In this document: piece by piece, positions 1 through 10,541 of the stretch | Layout of the letters: each line of letters starts with the position of its first letter | How positions within the stretch are numbered: the first letter of the stretch is position 1 | Assembly: GCA_030041515.1 (NCBI GenBank) | Contig: JASHNS010000007.1 | Location: 1 to 50,100 of the forward strand | Direction: 5' to 3' | Origin: Acidobacteriaceae bacterium | GTDB taxonomy: Bacteria > Acidobacteriota > Terriglobia > Terriglobales > Acidobacteriaceae | DNA length: 50,100 bases | The notes under the pieces: model-generated | What the model was told of the DNA's origin: nothing | The model's input: only the letters and a program-made list of their open reading frames with translations | The model's database searches: none | Made by a program: the position numbers and the translations under genes

Positions 1-607
1 GCGGAAAAATGCCCAGCGCGTCCAGGCGAGCAGCGCTCGTCGCGAGCTGCGCCTGCGTCAAAACCGCCGCGGGCGAAAACGTGAAGGCCCGCTGCAGCAG
101 CAGGGTATGCACGCGCAGATTGCCCTGAACCTGGGACGCGGCGATGTACGGTTTGCCGATGCGATTCCAATAGTGCAGCGCTGCCGGCACATTGCCCATC
201 AGGTAGTAGACGGTTCCGGCAAAGTCGTTCGCGTAAGGGTCGCTGGGATCGAGCTTCAGCCCGCGGCGCAGGCACGCGGCCGCCTCGGGGTAATGCTTCT
301 GCTCGAAGGCAACGCCGGCGAGTTCGATGGGAAAGCGCTTGTCGCGCGGGTTTTGCCGCTCCCCGGCGAGCAGTGCGGCCCGCGCTGCTTTCAGTCGTCC
401 CAAATGAGCGAGCGCCATACCGTAGTCGAAGTTGATCTCCGCCGAGCGGGCGGGCAACGGCTCCGTCAGGCGCACGACCTCTGCCCAGCGGCTACGGCCA
501 TAAGCCTGCTGGATCTGCGCGTTCGGGTCGCCAGGCGTTTGCGGTAGCGCCACAGACCCGCCCAGCAGCGCCAGCATGAGCAAAATGCTCCAGCGCAAAC
601 CAGGCAC
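1..607 (-). CDS. TPR protein with POTRA-like segment (3' end outside window)
   Basis: The frame stays open from a GTG at 607 to the window edge, so only the N-terminal ~202 residues are present. The start lies 2 nt after the stop of the C39-like peptidase gene, which implies translational coupling. The protein opens with a hydrophobic segment (SILLMLALLGGSVALP) that should be a signal peptide. TPR-like helices follow (NFDYGMALAHLGRLKAARAA, then PYANDFAGTVYYLMGNVPAA). The last visible stretch (SPAAVLTQAQLATSAARLD then ALGIF) resembles the first POTRA unit of Omp85/BamA-type outer-membrane proteins. The product is therefore probably a periplasmic TPR module fused to, or leading into, an outer-membrane-type domain. 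The POTRA reading is an inference from a short segment. An ATG at 577 is an alternative start. Confidence 0.7.
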   Translation of the reverse strand, partial: MPGLRWSILLMLALLGGSVALPQTPGDPNAQIQQAYGRSRWAEVVRLTEPLPARSAEINFDYGMALAHLGRLKAARAALLAGERQNPRDKRFPIELAGVAFEQKHYPEAAACLRRGLKLDPSDPYANDFAGTVYYLMGNVPAALHYWNRIGKPYIAASQVQGNLRVHTLLLQRAFTFSPAAVLTQAQLATSAARLDALGIFP

Positions 608-609
608 GC

Positions 610-1179
610 CTAATGTTGCGCAGATTGCGGCACGGCCAGCAGCATCCAGTCGTGCGTGGCGCTCCAGTCCCGTTCGAATCCTGCACGCTCCTGTGTCAGC
701 AGCTTGCGTTCCGCCGGATCGTTCATCGTCACCGTGCCCCGCGCGGAATCGACTCCGGCAATCACCACATAATGCAGCGCCCGCTCGCCCGTTGGCCGCA
801 GTGCAACGATCAGCGGCCGGCCTTTGCCGATCTGCTCCTCCAGATCCTTCCACGTCCCCTGCACCGCGAAGGTCACGAAACCGTGCTGCTCCAGATAGTG
901 CTCCAGCGCGGCGGGCGTCGCGCCATCCAGGCGCCGCGAGCCGACCTGGCGCTCGATCGAGGTTACATCGTCTGCCGGAGTCAGCGCGCGGTGCCGCTGC
1001 CGCGCCCAGTATTCCATCACCATCGCGACCGACGCGGCGCCGCAGCCATCCGCCGGCTGGCGGACAAAGGGAACGTCAATCCACACGTCAGGCGGGGCCG
1101 CAGCCTGGGCGGCACGCGCGGCCGCCGGAGTGGCGGCCAGCGCGGCAATCAACAGCAGAACGAACGTGCAGCGTGCCAT
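610..1179 (-). CDS. C39-like cysteine peptidase, PA2778-type, exported
   Basis: The 189-residue protein has a signal peptide at about residues 1-23 (hydrophobic core FVLLLIAALAA, then AAARA). It carries the papain-like C39 pattern: nucleophile Cys46 in DGCGAASVAMV, His136 in ALHYVVIAG and Asp154 in MNDP. C39 peptidases normally cut leader peptides after double glycine. There is no ABC transporter domain here, so this is the stand-alone C39_2/PA2778 form, whose substrate is unknown. It sits between a PA2779-like gene (9 nt upstream) and a TPR gene (2 nt downstream). In Pseudomonas the PA2778 protein is described as peptidase plus TPR; here the two parts appear as separate adjacent genes. The likely location is the periplasm. 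The fold assignment is firm and the function is not. Confidence 0.8.
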   Translation of the reverse strand: MARCTFVLLLIAALAATPAAARAAQAAAPPDVWIDVPFVRQPADGCGAASVAMVMEYWARQRHRALTPADDVTSIERQVGSRRLDGATPAALEHYLEQHGFVTFAVQGTWKDLEEQIGKGRPLIVALRPTGERALHYVVIAGVDSARGTVTMNDPAERKLLTQERAGFERDWSATHDWMLLAVPQSAQH

Positions 1180-1188
1180 TGCGTGCGG

Positions 1189-1608
1189 TCAGTGTACGGC
1201 AATCACCACGATCACGACGACGATGGCGACGATGATCACCAACAGCATCCCGGTGGTGAGCCGTCCTGCCGCGAACTGCTGCTGCGCGTTCGTCGCGCGC
1301 TGCGCCAGGCTGGCGAGATCATGGCTGGAGAGCGTGGGAATCGCGTTGCGCACCTGCGTCGGATCCACTTTCGCAGTTTTCATCGCCTGCGCGGCAGTTG
1401 GCGTGGAGAGGAAATTCGTGAGCGTTCGGATGTTTTCCTGGCGTGTGGCCGTCACGGCCTGCGTCTGCTGCTGCAGGGCCTGCGGGCTGACAAGGTGATC
1501 CTGTGCCTGCGCTGCCGGCGAGAACCCGGGAACAAAGCTGAACAGCGAAAGCAGCGCCGCAAGCGCGACGCCGCGGAAGAAAGTGCTCATTTTCGATGAG
1601 TCCGACAT
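1189..1608 (-). CDS. PA2779-like small membrane-anchored protein
   Basis: The 139-residue product starts at the ATG at 1608, which has a good Shine-Dalgarno (TGGAGCCGCT before ATG). An internal ATG at 1590 (MSTFFRG) is possible but less supported. The N-terminus is a signal peptide (FFRGVALAALLSLFSFVPG, ending near AAQAQ). The middle is a helical region rich in Gln, Ala and Thr (VSPQALQQQTQAVTATRQ; NFLSTPTAAQAMKTAKVDP). The C-terminus is one transmembrane helix of Val/Ile (MLLVIIVAIVVVIVVIAVH) that ends the protein. This matches the PA2779 family as I remember it, which is habitually encoded next to PA2778-type peptidases, and that is the arrangement here. The function is not known. An envelope complex with the two downstream genes is an inference. 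Confidence 0.75.
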   Translation of the reverse strand: MSDSSKMSTFFRGVALAALLSLFSFVPGFSPAAQAQDHLVSPQALQQQTQAVTATRQENIRTLTNFLSTPTAAQAMKTAKVDPTQVRNAIPTLSSHDLASLAQRATNAQQQFAAGRLTTGMLLVIIVAIVVVIVVIAVH

Positions 1609-1709
1609 AGCGGCTCCATTCAACAGATTTAGCGATCTGGTTAATGGGATGCCCTGCGTGGAAAAGCGAGTTGTAGGGAAGCAATCTGGACCGGTCCGGG
1701 AGCGCCAGC

Positions 1710-3521
<1,812 letters not shown>

Positions 3522-3669
3522 GGAGAGCCATTCCGCCGCGTCGCCCCCTGGGCGCAGCCGGTTGATGACCTGCGAGGAGAAGTTCGCCGGAAGCCTCAGT
3601 TTATCATCGGCACCGGCGGGGTCAGGGCCATACAATAGAAGTACCCGTCCGCAGCCGGATCTTGTTTGC

Positions 3670-5496
3670 ATGGTCGCGAAAACCGCTTTTCTTACAGGCA
3701 GCCTGGCTGCGCTACTCGCCCTGACGGGCTGTGCTTCGCAGCCGAAAACGGGGGCGCGCCTTCCGGCGAACGCCACGGCTCCCCCGATCGAGCAAAACAC
3801 TGCGCCGGCAATTCCCGCCCCGGCTCCCACACCTGTTTCGCAAGCTCCTGAAAAGCAGTCGCAATCGGCGGCCGCGCAGTCGCAGCGCGACAATGACCTG
3901 ATCGCCTCCGTTGAGAAGGCCTACCACGCCGGTCTGGACAATTATCAGCAGGGCCAACTCGCGGCGGCGCGCGCCAACTTCGATTACGCGGTCGATCTGA
4001 TGCTGCGCTGCAACTGCGACATCCGGCAGGACCAGGCCCTCTCCGACGAGTTCGATCACATTGTGGATGCCGTCAATACGCTGGAACTGGATGCGCTGCG
4101 CCAGGGCGGCGTACAAGGCGCGCAGGCTGAAACCCCGGTTGATGTGGCGGGCAACATTACCGCGCCGGCGAGCGCGAACGTCACGGCGGCCGCGACGGCG
4201 GAACTCAAAACCACCCATTCCGATCTGCCTTTGGTCATGAACCCGTACGTTGCGGCATACATTGATTTCTTTACGAACAATCCCCGCGGCCACGCCACCA
4301 TCGTCGACTCGCTGGAGCGCATGAGCCGGTACAAGTCAATGATCCAGGATGTGCTGCGCAAGGCCGGACTGCCGCAGGATCTGATCTATCAGGCGGTGGC
4401 TGAGTCGGGCTTTCGTCCGCAAATCGTCAATCGCCGCTCCGGCGCGGGCGGGATGTGGCAGTTCATGCCATGGGGCAATTACGGTCTGGAGCACAACGCC
4501 TGGGTGGACCAGCGCTTCGATCCTGTGGAGTCGACCGAAGCGTACGCGCGCGAAATCAAAGCCGACTACGACCAGCTTGGTGACTGGTACCTTGCCATGG
4601 CCGCCTATGACTGGGGCGCGGGGAACGTCCAGCGCGCCGTGCAGCGCACCGGCTACGCCGACTTCTGGCAGCTCTATCAGCGCAACAACCTGCCCCAGGA
4701 GACCAAGAATTACGTCCCCATCATCCTTGCTGTCACGATCATGGCGAAGAATCCGAAGCAATACGGCCTGACCGACCTCACGCCCGATCCGCCGCTGGTC
4801 ACCGATACGGTGACCACCGATTACGAAGTGAACCTGCGCCTGGTCGCGGACATCGTGGGCGCGCCGGTGCAGGAGATCGAGTCGCTGAATCCCAGCCTGC
4901 TGCGCATGAGCACTCCGCCGGACGATTCCTTCGATCTGCACCTGCCGGCAGGCACGGGACCGGTGTTTCAGAAGGAGATTGCAGAGATCCCCGTGGATAA
5001 ACGCCGCTATTGGCGGATGCAGGCGGTGAAGCCCGGCGAGACGCTGGCGAGTGTGGCGCGCACCTGGCATGTCACCCTGCAGAACCTGGCGTTTGTGAAT
5101 CAGCTCAGCCCCGATGCTGACCTGACGGGCACGGATTTTCTGGTCATTCCCGAGGCTCCCTCCAGCGAACCTGGCGCGTTGCGGGGCGCCTTGTATCGCG
5201 TTCGCCGCGGTGACACGCTGGTGACCATCGCAGATCGTTTCGGCGTCACCATGGCTCAGTTGCGCCGCTGGAACCACCTGCGCGGCAGTGTCGTCACCGC
5301 CGGGCGCCGCCTGTACGTGGCGGAGCCGGCACATGTCTACGCGCGCAGCCGCTATCGTCACTCTTACCGCGGCCGGCGTCGCAGCTCCACGCATGCGCGT
5401 ACGAAGACGACGACGGCGCGGCGGAAGTCGTCGGCCACCTCCCATCGCAGGAAGACCACCCCTTCCCACAAACGGACGACGAAACGCACCAGCTAA
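3670..5496 (+). CDS. mltD: Membrane-bound lytic transglycosylase with two LysM domains (MltD-like lipoprotein)
   Basis: The 608-residue protein begins with a lipoprotein signal (LLALTGC, acylated Cys at about residue 21). A Pro/Ala/Gln-rich linker and a helical region follow. The SLT domain spans about residues 225-350, with the catalytic Glu in AESGFRP and the conserved [20 protein letters not shown] and NYVPIILA motifs. Two LysM units follow at about 449-495 ([14 protein letters not shown]) and 507-550 ([17 protein letters not shown]). The last ~55 residues are Arg/Lys/Ser/Thr-rich and basic, which is unusual for the family and may bind anionic wall polymer. It should cleave peptidoglycan glycan strands from the inner face of the outer membrane. 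Upstream, TACAAT at 3631-3636 could be a -10 box, but I see no convincing -35. Confidence 0.92.
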   Translation: MVAKTAFLTGSLAALLALTGCASQPKTGARLPANATAPPIEQNTAPAIPAPAPTPVSQAPEKQSQSAAAQSQRDNDLIASVEKAYHAGLDNYQQGQLAAARANFDYAVDLMLRCNCDIRQDQALSDEFDHIVDAVNTLELDALRQGGVQGAQAETPVDVAGNITAPASANVTAAATAELKTTHSDLPLVMNPYVAAYIDFFTNNPRGHATIVDSLERMSRYKSMIQDVLRKAGLPQDLIYQAVAESGFRPQIVNRRSGAGGMWQFMPWGNYGLEHNAWVDQRFDPVESTEAYAREIKADYDQLGDWYLAMAAYDWGAGNVQRAVQRTGYADFWQLYQRNNLPQETKNYVPIILAVTIMAKNPKQYGLTDLTPDPPLVTDTVTTDYEVNLRLVADIVGAPVQEIESLNPSLLRMSTPPDDSFDLHLPAGTGPVFQKEIAEIPVDKRRYWRMQAVKPGETLASVARTWHVTLQNLAFVNQLSPDADLTGTDFLVIPEAPSSEPGALRGALYRVRRGDTLVTIADRFGVTMAQLRRWNHLRGSVVTAGRRLYVAEPAHVYARSRYRHSYRGRRRSSTHARTKTTTARRKSSATSHRRKTTPSHKRTTKRTS

Positions 5497-5680
5497 TGCG
5501 TTTTCAGAGTTGATGTTCCTCGAAGCCGCGATGTCGAGTCGACGCGATCAGCCGGGAGCGGCGATCCCGAGTGAGTAGAAGAGGACACACCGTCTCTGAA
5601 AATCCCATGGGGTTGCGAAAACTTCCTCGCCGTGCCCAGCCTCCCATACACTCGTAACACGTTTCTGCTGAAGGGAACCG

Positions 5681-7177
5681 ATGTCTCTTTACGTCATCGT
5701 GCTTGTTGCGATTGTGCTCACCCTGCTGGCCGTCTCGATTACGCGCCTCGGCCGGGTGAAGACGAAGGCGGATTATCTGGTGGCAGGCCGTTCGCTGCCG
5801 GCCTTCGTGCTCATCTTCACGCTGCTTTCTTCCTGGATTGGTTCCGGCTCTCTCCTGGCCGGCGCGGAAAACGCCTACCGGCACGGATTTGCTGCGCTGT
5901 GGCTGGCAGCCGGCGGATGGTTTGGGCTGCTGTTCATCTACTTCATCGCCCCGCGCGCCCGCAAATTCGCGCAGTTCACCATTCCCGATCTGCTGGAGGC
6001 GCGCTACAGCCAGACCACGCGGGTGCTGGGCGTGATCGCCGTCCTGTTTGCCTACACCGGCATCACCAGCTATCAGCTCATCGGCGGAGGGGACATCCTG
6101 CACCTGGTCTTTCCCGCGGCCGTTTCCGCAACGCTCGGCAAGTACATCATGGCCGTATTCGTCATCGCGTTCACTGCCATTGCGGGCATGTCCTCGGTAG
6201 CGTACATGGACGTCTTTATCGGCCTGCTCGCCACCATCACGATGTGCGTGGCGCTCCCGTTTCTGTTGCACTCCGCGGGGGGCTGGAGTGGGGTGTACCA
6301 TGCGCTGCCGCCGACGCATTTTGAGGTGCTCGGCGACTTCACCTTTGTCGGCGCGATGGAGTTGATGCTGCCTACGCTGCTGCTTATGCTCGGCAACCAG
6401 GCGATGTACCAGAAATTCTTTTCCGCCAAATCCGAGCGGGACGCGCGCGTCGCCGTCGTGGGATGGGTCATCGGCACCGTCATTCTGGAAACCGTCATTG
6501 TCGCGATTGCCGTGGTTGGATCAGTCCTGTTTCCGACGGGGCCGGTGTCGCATTATCCGCGGGAGATCATTGCCTATACCGCCATGCACGGCCTTCCGGC
6601 GCTGCTGGGTGCGCTGTTGATGGGCGCCGTCTTTGCCAAGATCATGTCCACGGCCAATAATTTTCTCTTTTCGCCCGCGACCAACCTCATCAACGACGTC
6701 TACGTCCGCTACATCTCGCCCGGCGCCTCCGATAAGCGCATCCTGCTCGTTTCGCGGCTTACCGTCGTGCTGCTGGGCATCTGGGCGCTCTACCAGACCA
6801 TGGCCATCACCAACGTGCTGCAGCAAACGCTCTATGCGTACACGGTCTACTCCGCTGCGCTCACGCCGGTCATTCTGGCGGCGTTTTATTCGAAGCGCGC
6901 GAATGCCGCCGGCGCGGTGACCGCCATCGGCCTCGGCACGTTCATTACGGTTCTCTGGAACATCGCATTTCCCGACGGCAAGGTCTCGCACTGGATCGTG
7001 CGCGCCGGCGTCGCGCCGCATCTCGCCGCGCAGCTCGCGCAGCATGATGCGATTTTCCCCGCATTGGTGGTTGCTGTGTTGGGGTTGGTGATCGTCAGCG
7101 CGCTGACGGCTCCGCCCAGCGCGGAGAAGCTGGCGCCGTTCCATGGCGCGGCGGCCCCGCAGGCAGTCTCCGATTAG
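5681..7177 (+). CDS. Sodium:solute symporter family transporter (SSS)
   Basis: The 498-residue protein has about 13 hydrophobic segments and the SSS N-terminal pattern: a first helix, then KTKADYLVAGRSLPAF, TLLSSWIGSGSLLAGAENAY and GFAALWLAAGGW. The LeuT-fold unwound helix residues (SSWIGSGS) and the later TAIAGMSSVAYMDVF and KIMSTANNFLFSPATNL segments are typical. It should import a small solute with Na+ across the inner membrane. The subfamily is not decided by sequence alone, and the next gene gives no substrate clue. The start is supported by AAGGGA eight bases before ATG. The short Cys-rich gene starts 11 nt after its stop, so the two are probably co-transcribed. Confidence 0.9.
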   Translation: MSLYVIVLVAIVLTLLAVSITRLGRVKTKADYLVAGRSLPAFVLIFTLLSSWIGSGSLLAGAENAYRHGFAALWLAAGGWFGLLFIYFIAPRARKFAQFTIPDLLEARYSQTTRVLGVIAVLFAYTGITSYQLIGGGDILHLVFPAAVSATLGKYIMAVFVIAFTAIAGMSSVAYMDVFIGLLATITMCVALPFLLHSAGGWSGVYHALPPTHFEVLGDFTFVGAMELMLPTLLLMLGNQAMYQKFFSAKSERDARVAVVGWVIGTVILETVIVAIAVVGSVLFPTGPVSHYPREIIAYTAMHGLPALLGALLMGAVFAKIMSTANNFLFSPATNLINDVYVRYISPGASDKRILLVSRLTVVLLGIWALYQTMAITNVLQQTLYAYTVYSAALTPVILAAFYSKRANAAGAVTAIGLGTFITVLWNIAFPDGKVSHWIVRAGVAPHLAAQLAQHDAIFPALVVAVLGLVIVSALTAPPSAEKLAPFHGAAAPQAVSD

Positions 7178-7188
7178 GGAGTTCGCTC

Positions 7189-7524
7189 ATGGCAAATGGC
7201 AAGGGCTCTCTCGATTGCCGCTATTGCATGCATTTCGATCGCTCGACCGGCGATTTCTGCCGGTTTCACGGTCGGAACCTGCCCCCTCCGAAGCGCGTGC
7301 AGAACAATCGCATTTGCTGCAATTTCGAGCCGAACTCAAATTACGATCGCGACAATCCTCAGCCGCAATTCATGCCTCTCGTCCGCCGGTTTGCCTGGTT
7401 TGGAACTGATCTGCAGCCGGGTGTATTGTATGAGTTCACTTACAATCAACCGGACGGCATCGCCCAAACCGCAGTCCTGCGCGTTCCCGACTGGCAGACC
7501 GGAGCCTGGAAACAGCCTGAGTAA
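7189..7524 (+). CDS. Small Cys-rich hypothetical protein, possible metal-binding
   Basis: The 111-residue protein has an N-terminal cluster of possible metal ligands: Cys10, Cys13 and His15 (LDCRYCMHF), Cys24 and His27 (DFCRFHG), and Cys43-Cys44 (RICCNFEP). The C-terminal half looks like a small beta-rich domain (VLYEFTYNQPD, AQTAVLRVPDWQTG) without cysteines. The N-terminal half resembles a treble-clef or iron-sulfur type knuckle, but I recognise no family. The start has GGGAG about seven bases upstream. It is tightly linked to the symporter gene and convergent with the CCA-enzyme gene. Reading frame, ribosome site and composition support a real gene. The function is unknown. Confidence 0.7.
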   Translation: MANGKGSLDCRYCMHFDRSTGDFCRFHGRNLPPPKRVQNNRICCNFEPNSNYDRDNPQPQFMPLVRRFAWFGTDLQPGVLYEFTYNQPDGIAQTAVLRVPDWQTGAWKQPE

Positions 7525-7588
7525 TGGGCAGGGGCATTTCGGAAGGACTGCGGACGGGCGGTCGAGAGGGCCCCGCTGACGGGCTGTC

Positions 7589-8944
7589 TCACGCAAAGAT
7601 CTCGCGGATCAGCCTCATCGCCTCGCCCTTCGTCCGCACCCGCCCCTCCAGCTGCGCGTCCTCGGCGAGGGCCAGCATCTCCTTGAAGCGGGGTCCGGGT
7701 GCATATCCCGCGGCAATCAGATCGCGTCCGGTGACGAGCAGGGCAGGCCGCACCTCTTCCTCCGGCATCTCGTCGCGCCGCCGCTTCGCAAATTCGTACA
7801 GCCGCAAATCGCCGTGGCTCGACAGGCAGTCGATCCGGTGCAGCGCCAGGTGCTCGTCGAAATGCGGCAGCCGGAAGAAGCGCTTCAGCGTCGAGTCCTT
7901 CATCTTCTCCACATCGCCGAAGCGCATGTGGTTCTCGACCAGGCTGAGGATCTGCGTGCAGTCCTCATTGGAGAAGCGCAGGCGCCGCAGAATCTCATGC
8001 GCGATCCGCACGCCGATTTCGACGTGCCCGTTGAAGCGGATGCGATCCGGCGGCTGGTGCGAAAACGTTGCCGGCTTGCCCACGTCGTGCAGGAGCGCGC
8101 CCCACGCCAGCGTGGGGGAGGCCCCGGCTGGCAACTTCTCCAGCAGCAGCAGCGTGTGCACCCACACATCGCCTTCCGGATGGTACTCCGGCGGCTGCTC
8201 GACGCCGTGCAGCTTCTCGATCTCCGGCAGCACCTCGCGCAACAGGCCCGTCTCGTCCAGCAGCTCGAAGGCGCGCCGCGCCCGCCCCTCGGTCAGCATG
8301 CGCGTCAGTTCGTCGCGCACGCGCTCGCGGCTCACCTGGGCGATGCCGGGCGCGAGCTCGCGAATGGCCCGCGCCGTCGCCGGTTCAATCACATAGTCAA
8401 AGCGCGCCGCGAAGCGCACCGCGCGCATCATGCGCAGCTTGTCTTCCTCAAAGCGCCGATGCGGCTCGCCAATCGCGCGCACGATCCCATCGCGCAGATC
8501 GTTCTGTCCGCCAACATAATCCAGCAGCGACGAGGTCAGGCTGCAGGTTTCCCGCTGCAGCACCGGATCCAGCATCATGCCGTTGATGGTGAAATCGCGA
8601 CGCAGCACATCCTCGCGCGCGCTCTTCGAAAAACGCACCTCCGCGGGATGCCGGCCGTCCAGATAAACGCCGTCGCTGCGAAATGTCGCCACTTCGGTGA
8701 CAATTTCCTGGCCCTCGACATCTTCGCAGACCAGAATCACGCCAAAGTGCGCGCCCACCGCAAACGTGCGGGGGAAAAGGCCCAGCACCGCGTCAGGATG
8801 GGCGCTGGTAGCCACATCGAAGTCCTTAGGCGCCACGCCCAGCAGCAGATCGCGCACGCAGCCGCCGGCAAAGTACGCCTCGTAGTCGGCCGCACGCAGC
8901 CTGTCGACGATCCGCTCCGCCGCGATTTGGCCCGCTGTTTTCAT
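7589..8944 (-). CDS. cca: CCA tRNA nucleotidyltransferase / poly(A) polymerase family, with HD domain
   Basis: The 451-residue class II nucleotidyltransferase has the head-domain motifs AYFAGGCVRDLLLG and KDFDVAT (metal-binding Asp-x-Asp). It also has RRDFTINGM, the neck motif EEDKLRMMRAVRFAARF, and the ERVRDELTRML segment. The C-terminal half has an HD phosphohydrolase-type signature (LAWGALLHDVGKP). It should add or repair CCA at tRNA 3' ends, or add poly(A). Class II CCA-adding and PAP enzymes are hard to separate by eye; the HD domain favours the CCA/repair type. The start at 8944 was chosen because MKTAGQIAAERIVDRL begins the family alignment. The longer frame up to 9127 would overlap the divergent membrane-protein gene. 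Confidence 0.9.
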   Translation of the reverse strand: MKTAGQIAAERIVDRLRAADYEAYFAGGCVRDLLLGVAPKDFDVATSAHPDAVLGLFPRTFAVGAHFGVILVCEDVEGQEIVTEVATFRSDGVYLDGRHPAEVRFSKSAREDVLRRDFTINGMMLDPVLQRETCSLTSSLLDYVGGQNDLRDGIVRAIGEPHRRFEEDKLRMMRAVRFAARFDYVIEPATARAIRELAPGIAQVSRERVRDELTRMLTEGRARRAFELLDETGLLREVLPEIEKLHGVEQPPEYHPEGDVWVHTLLLLEKLPAGASPTLAWGALLHDVGKPATFSHQPPDRIRFNGHVEIGVRIAHEILRRLRFSNEDCTQILSLVENHMRFGDVEKMKDSTLKRFFRLPHFDEHLALHRIDCLSSHGDLRLYEFAKRRRDEMPEEEVRPALLVTGRDLIAAGYAPGPRFKEMLALAEDAQLEGRVRTKGEAMRLIREIFA

Positions 8945-9044
8945 CACGCGTTGCGCCGCTCTGGTGGCCCGGTTGTGCGCCCGCCTCGCCGCACGAAGGT
9001 GGGATTCGGCGTGCAAATGCGCGGCTGCTACCATCGTTCGCAGC

Positions 9045-10541
9045 ATGAGCATTGCGACCGAGCCGGCCGTTCCCGCCGCACCGCGATCTACGTGGAGCGC
9101 GCGCATCTTTAGTTTACCGGCGCTCATGGGCGTGGGGTTGTTGGACCTGTTGTTCTTCTACTCGAACCCTGCGCGGGGCACAGCCCGCATCGTCGCGGAC
9201 ACGGATATCTGGTGGCATCTGCGCAACGCGGCCGAGCTCCTCCGCACCCACCATTTTCCCCACACGGCGCACTGGACGTTCACCGTCGCCGGCCAGCCGT
9301 GGATGAATGGCGAGTGGCTGGCGGAGCTCCCCTACTCCTTTGCGTACCACGCCTTCGGCGACCGCGGACTCTACCTGATGACGATGATCGTGACCAGCGC
9401 GATCGTGCTCGGCGTCTATTGGCTGGCGCACATGCGCTGCGGGAGCTGGCGGGGAGCGTTCCTTGCGGCGGTGGTCACCGCGGCCTTCGCGACGGTTTCG
9501 CTCGCCCCGCGTACGCTGCTTTTCGGCTGGCTGTGCCTGGTTGCGGAACTCGCGGTGCTCTGGAACCTCGAGAAAGGCCGCGACTATACCGCGTGGCTGC
9601 CGATGATCTTTCTCTTCTGGGTGAATGCGCACGGTTCCTGGTTCATCGGCTTTGTGCTCATGCTGGTGTTCTTCGCCTGCGGATGGATGGAGGGCGCATG
9701 GGGCGACGTGATTGCCCGCTGCTGGACGCCGCCGCAAAAGCGCAAGCTCCTCCTGGTCACCGCAGCCAGTTTCGCCGCGCTCTTCGTCAATCCTTATGGC
9801 TGGAGGCTGGTCGCTTATCCGCTGGACGTGGCCTACGGGCAGAACCTGATGATCCAGTCCGCTGCGGAGTGGGCCAGCCTCGACTTTCACAGCCTGCGCG
9901 GCAAAGTGGTGCTCGCCGTCTTCGCGATCCTTGCCATCCTGCAGTTGGTGCGCCGCTGCCACTGGAGCATCCAGGACCTCGCCTTTGCCCTGATTGCGGT
10001 CTACGGCGCCTTCACGTACGTGCGCTTCGTTTATCTGGCCGGGATCCTTCTGGCGCCGATGCTGGGAGCGGCCTTCGGCATGGGCCCGGAATCTTTTCCA
10101 GATAAGCCCCGGCAAAAAGTAAACGCTCTGCTGATGGCTCTCATGCTCGCCTACCTTGCGTTTTGGGCGCCATCGCAGCAGCAACTGCAGGCTGGCGTCG
10201 CTGCAGAATATCCGAAGAAAGCCATTCCATACGTGCAGTCGCTGGCCGGGCAGGGAAATCTCTTCAACGACGTGAACTGGGCTGGTTATTTCGAATGGAA
10301 TGCGCCCAACGTGAAGGAGTTCGCCGATACCCGGCTGGACGTCTTCGTGCACCGCGGCGTCATGGGCGACTACCTGAACGCCACCAGTCTCCACGACACG
10401 TTCGCGGTGCTCGACAAATATCAGATCCGCTACGTCCTGCTCGAGAGGAACGCGCCGATGGCATATCTGCTGGCGCACAGTGCGGGATGGAAAACGACTT
10501 ACCAGGATGCACAGGCGGTGGTCTTTGAGCGCGTCCGGTAA
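9045..10541 (+). CDS. Multi-pass membrane protein, GT-C glycosyltransferase-like (paralog 1)
   Basis: The 498-residue protein has about 9-11 transmembrane helices and a soluble C-terminal region. Just after the first helix comes DTDIWWHLRNAAELL, an acidic loop motif placed like the catalytic D-x-D/E-D loop of GT-C glycosyltransferases. Later come GQPWMNGEWLAELPY and WVNAHGSWFIGF. The C-terminal part reads NLFNDVNWAGYFEWNAP, then DTRLDVF and the YVLL segment, a pattern typical of dolichyl-phosphate-mannose-type bacterial transferases. It may transfer a sugar from a polyprenyl carrier at the outer face of the inner membrane; this is an inference. It overlaps the next gene, which is a close paralog, by about 35 nt. 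The start at 9045 (MSIATEP) fits the short cytoplasmic N-terminus. Confidence 0.75.
   Translation: MSIATEPAVPAAPRSTWSARIFSLPALMGVGLLDLLFFYSNPARGTARIVADTDIWWHLRNAAELLRTHHFPHTAHWTFTVAGQPWMNGEWLAELPYSFAYHAFGDRGLYLMTMIVTSAIVLGVYWLAHMRCGSWRGAFLAAVVTAAFATVSLAPRTLLFGWLCLVAELAVLWNLEKGRDYTAWLPMIFLFWVNAHGSWFIGFVLMLVFFACGWMEGAWGDVIARCWTPPQKRKLLLVTAASFAALFVNPYGWRLVAYPLDVAYGQNLMIQSAAEWASLDFHSLRGKVVLAVFAILAILQLVRRCHWSIQDLAFALIAVYGAFTYVRFVYLAGILLAPMLGAAFGMGPESFPDKPRQKVNALLMALMLAYLAFWAPSQQQLQAGVAAEYPKKAIPYVQSLAGQGNLFNDVNWAGYFEWNAPNVKEFADTRLDVFVHRGVMGDYLNATSLHDTFAVLDKYQIRYVLLERNAPMAYLLAHSAGWKTTYQDAQAVVFERVR

Noticed and set aside
5501-5602. 9-bp inverted repeat TTTTCAGAG ... CTCTGAAAA between the transglycosylase and symporter genes
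   Set aside because: Nine bases separated by 84 nt are expected by chance at this scale, and neither a terminator nor an operator layout follows.
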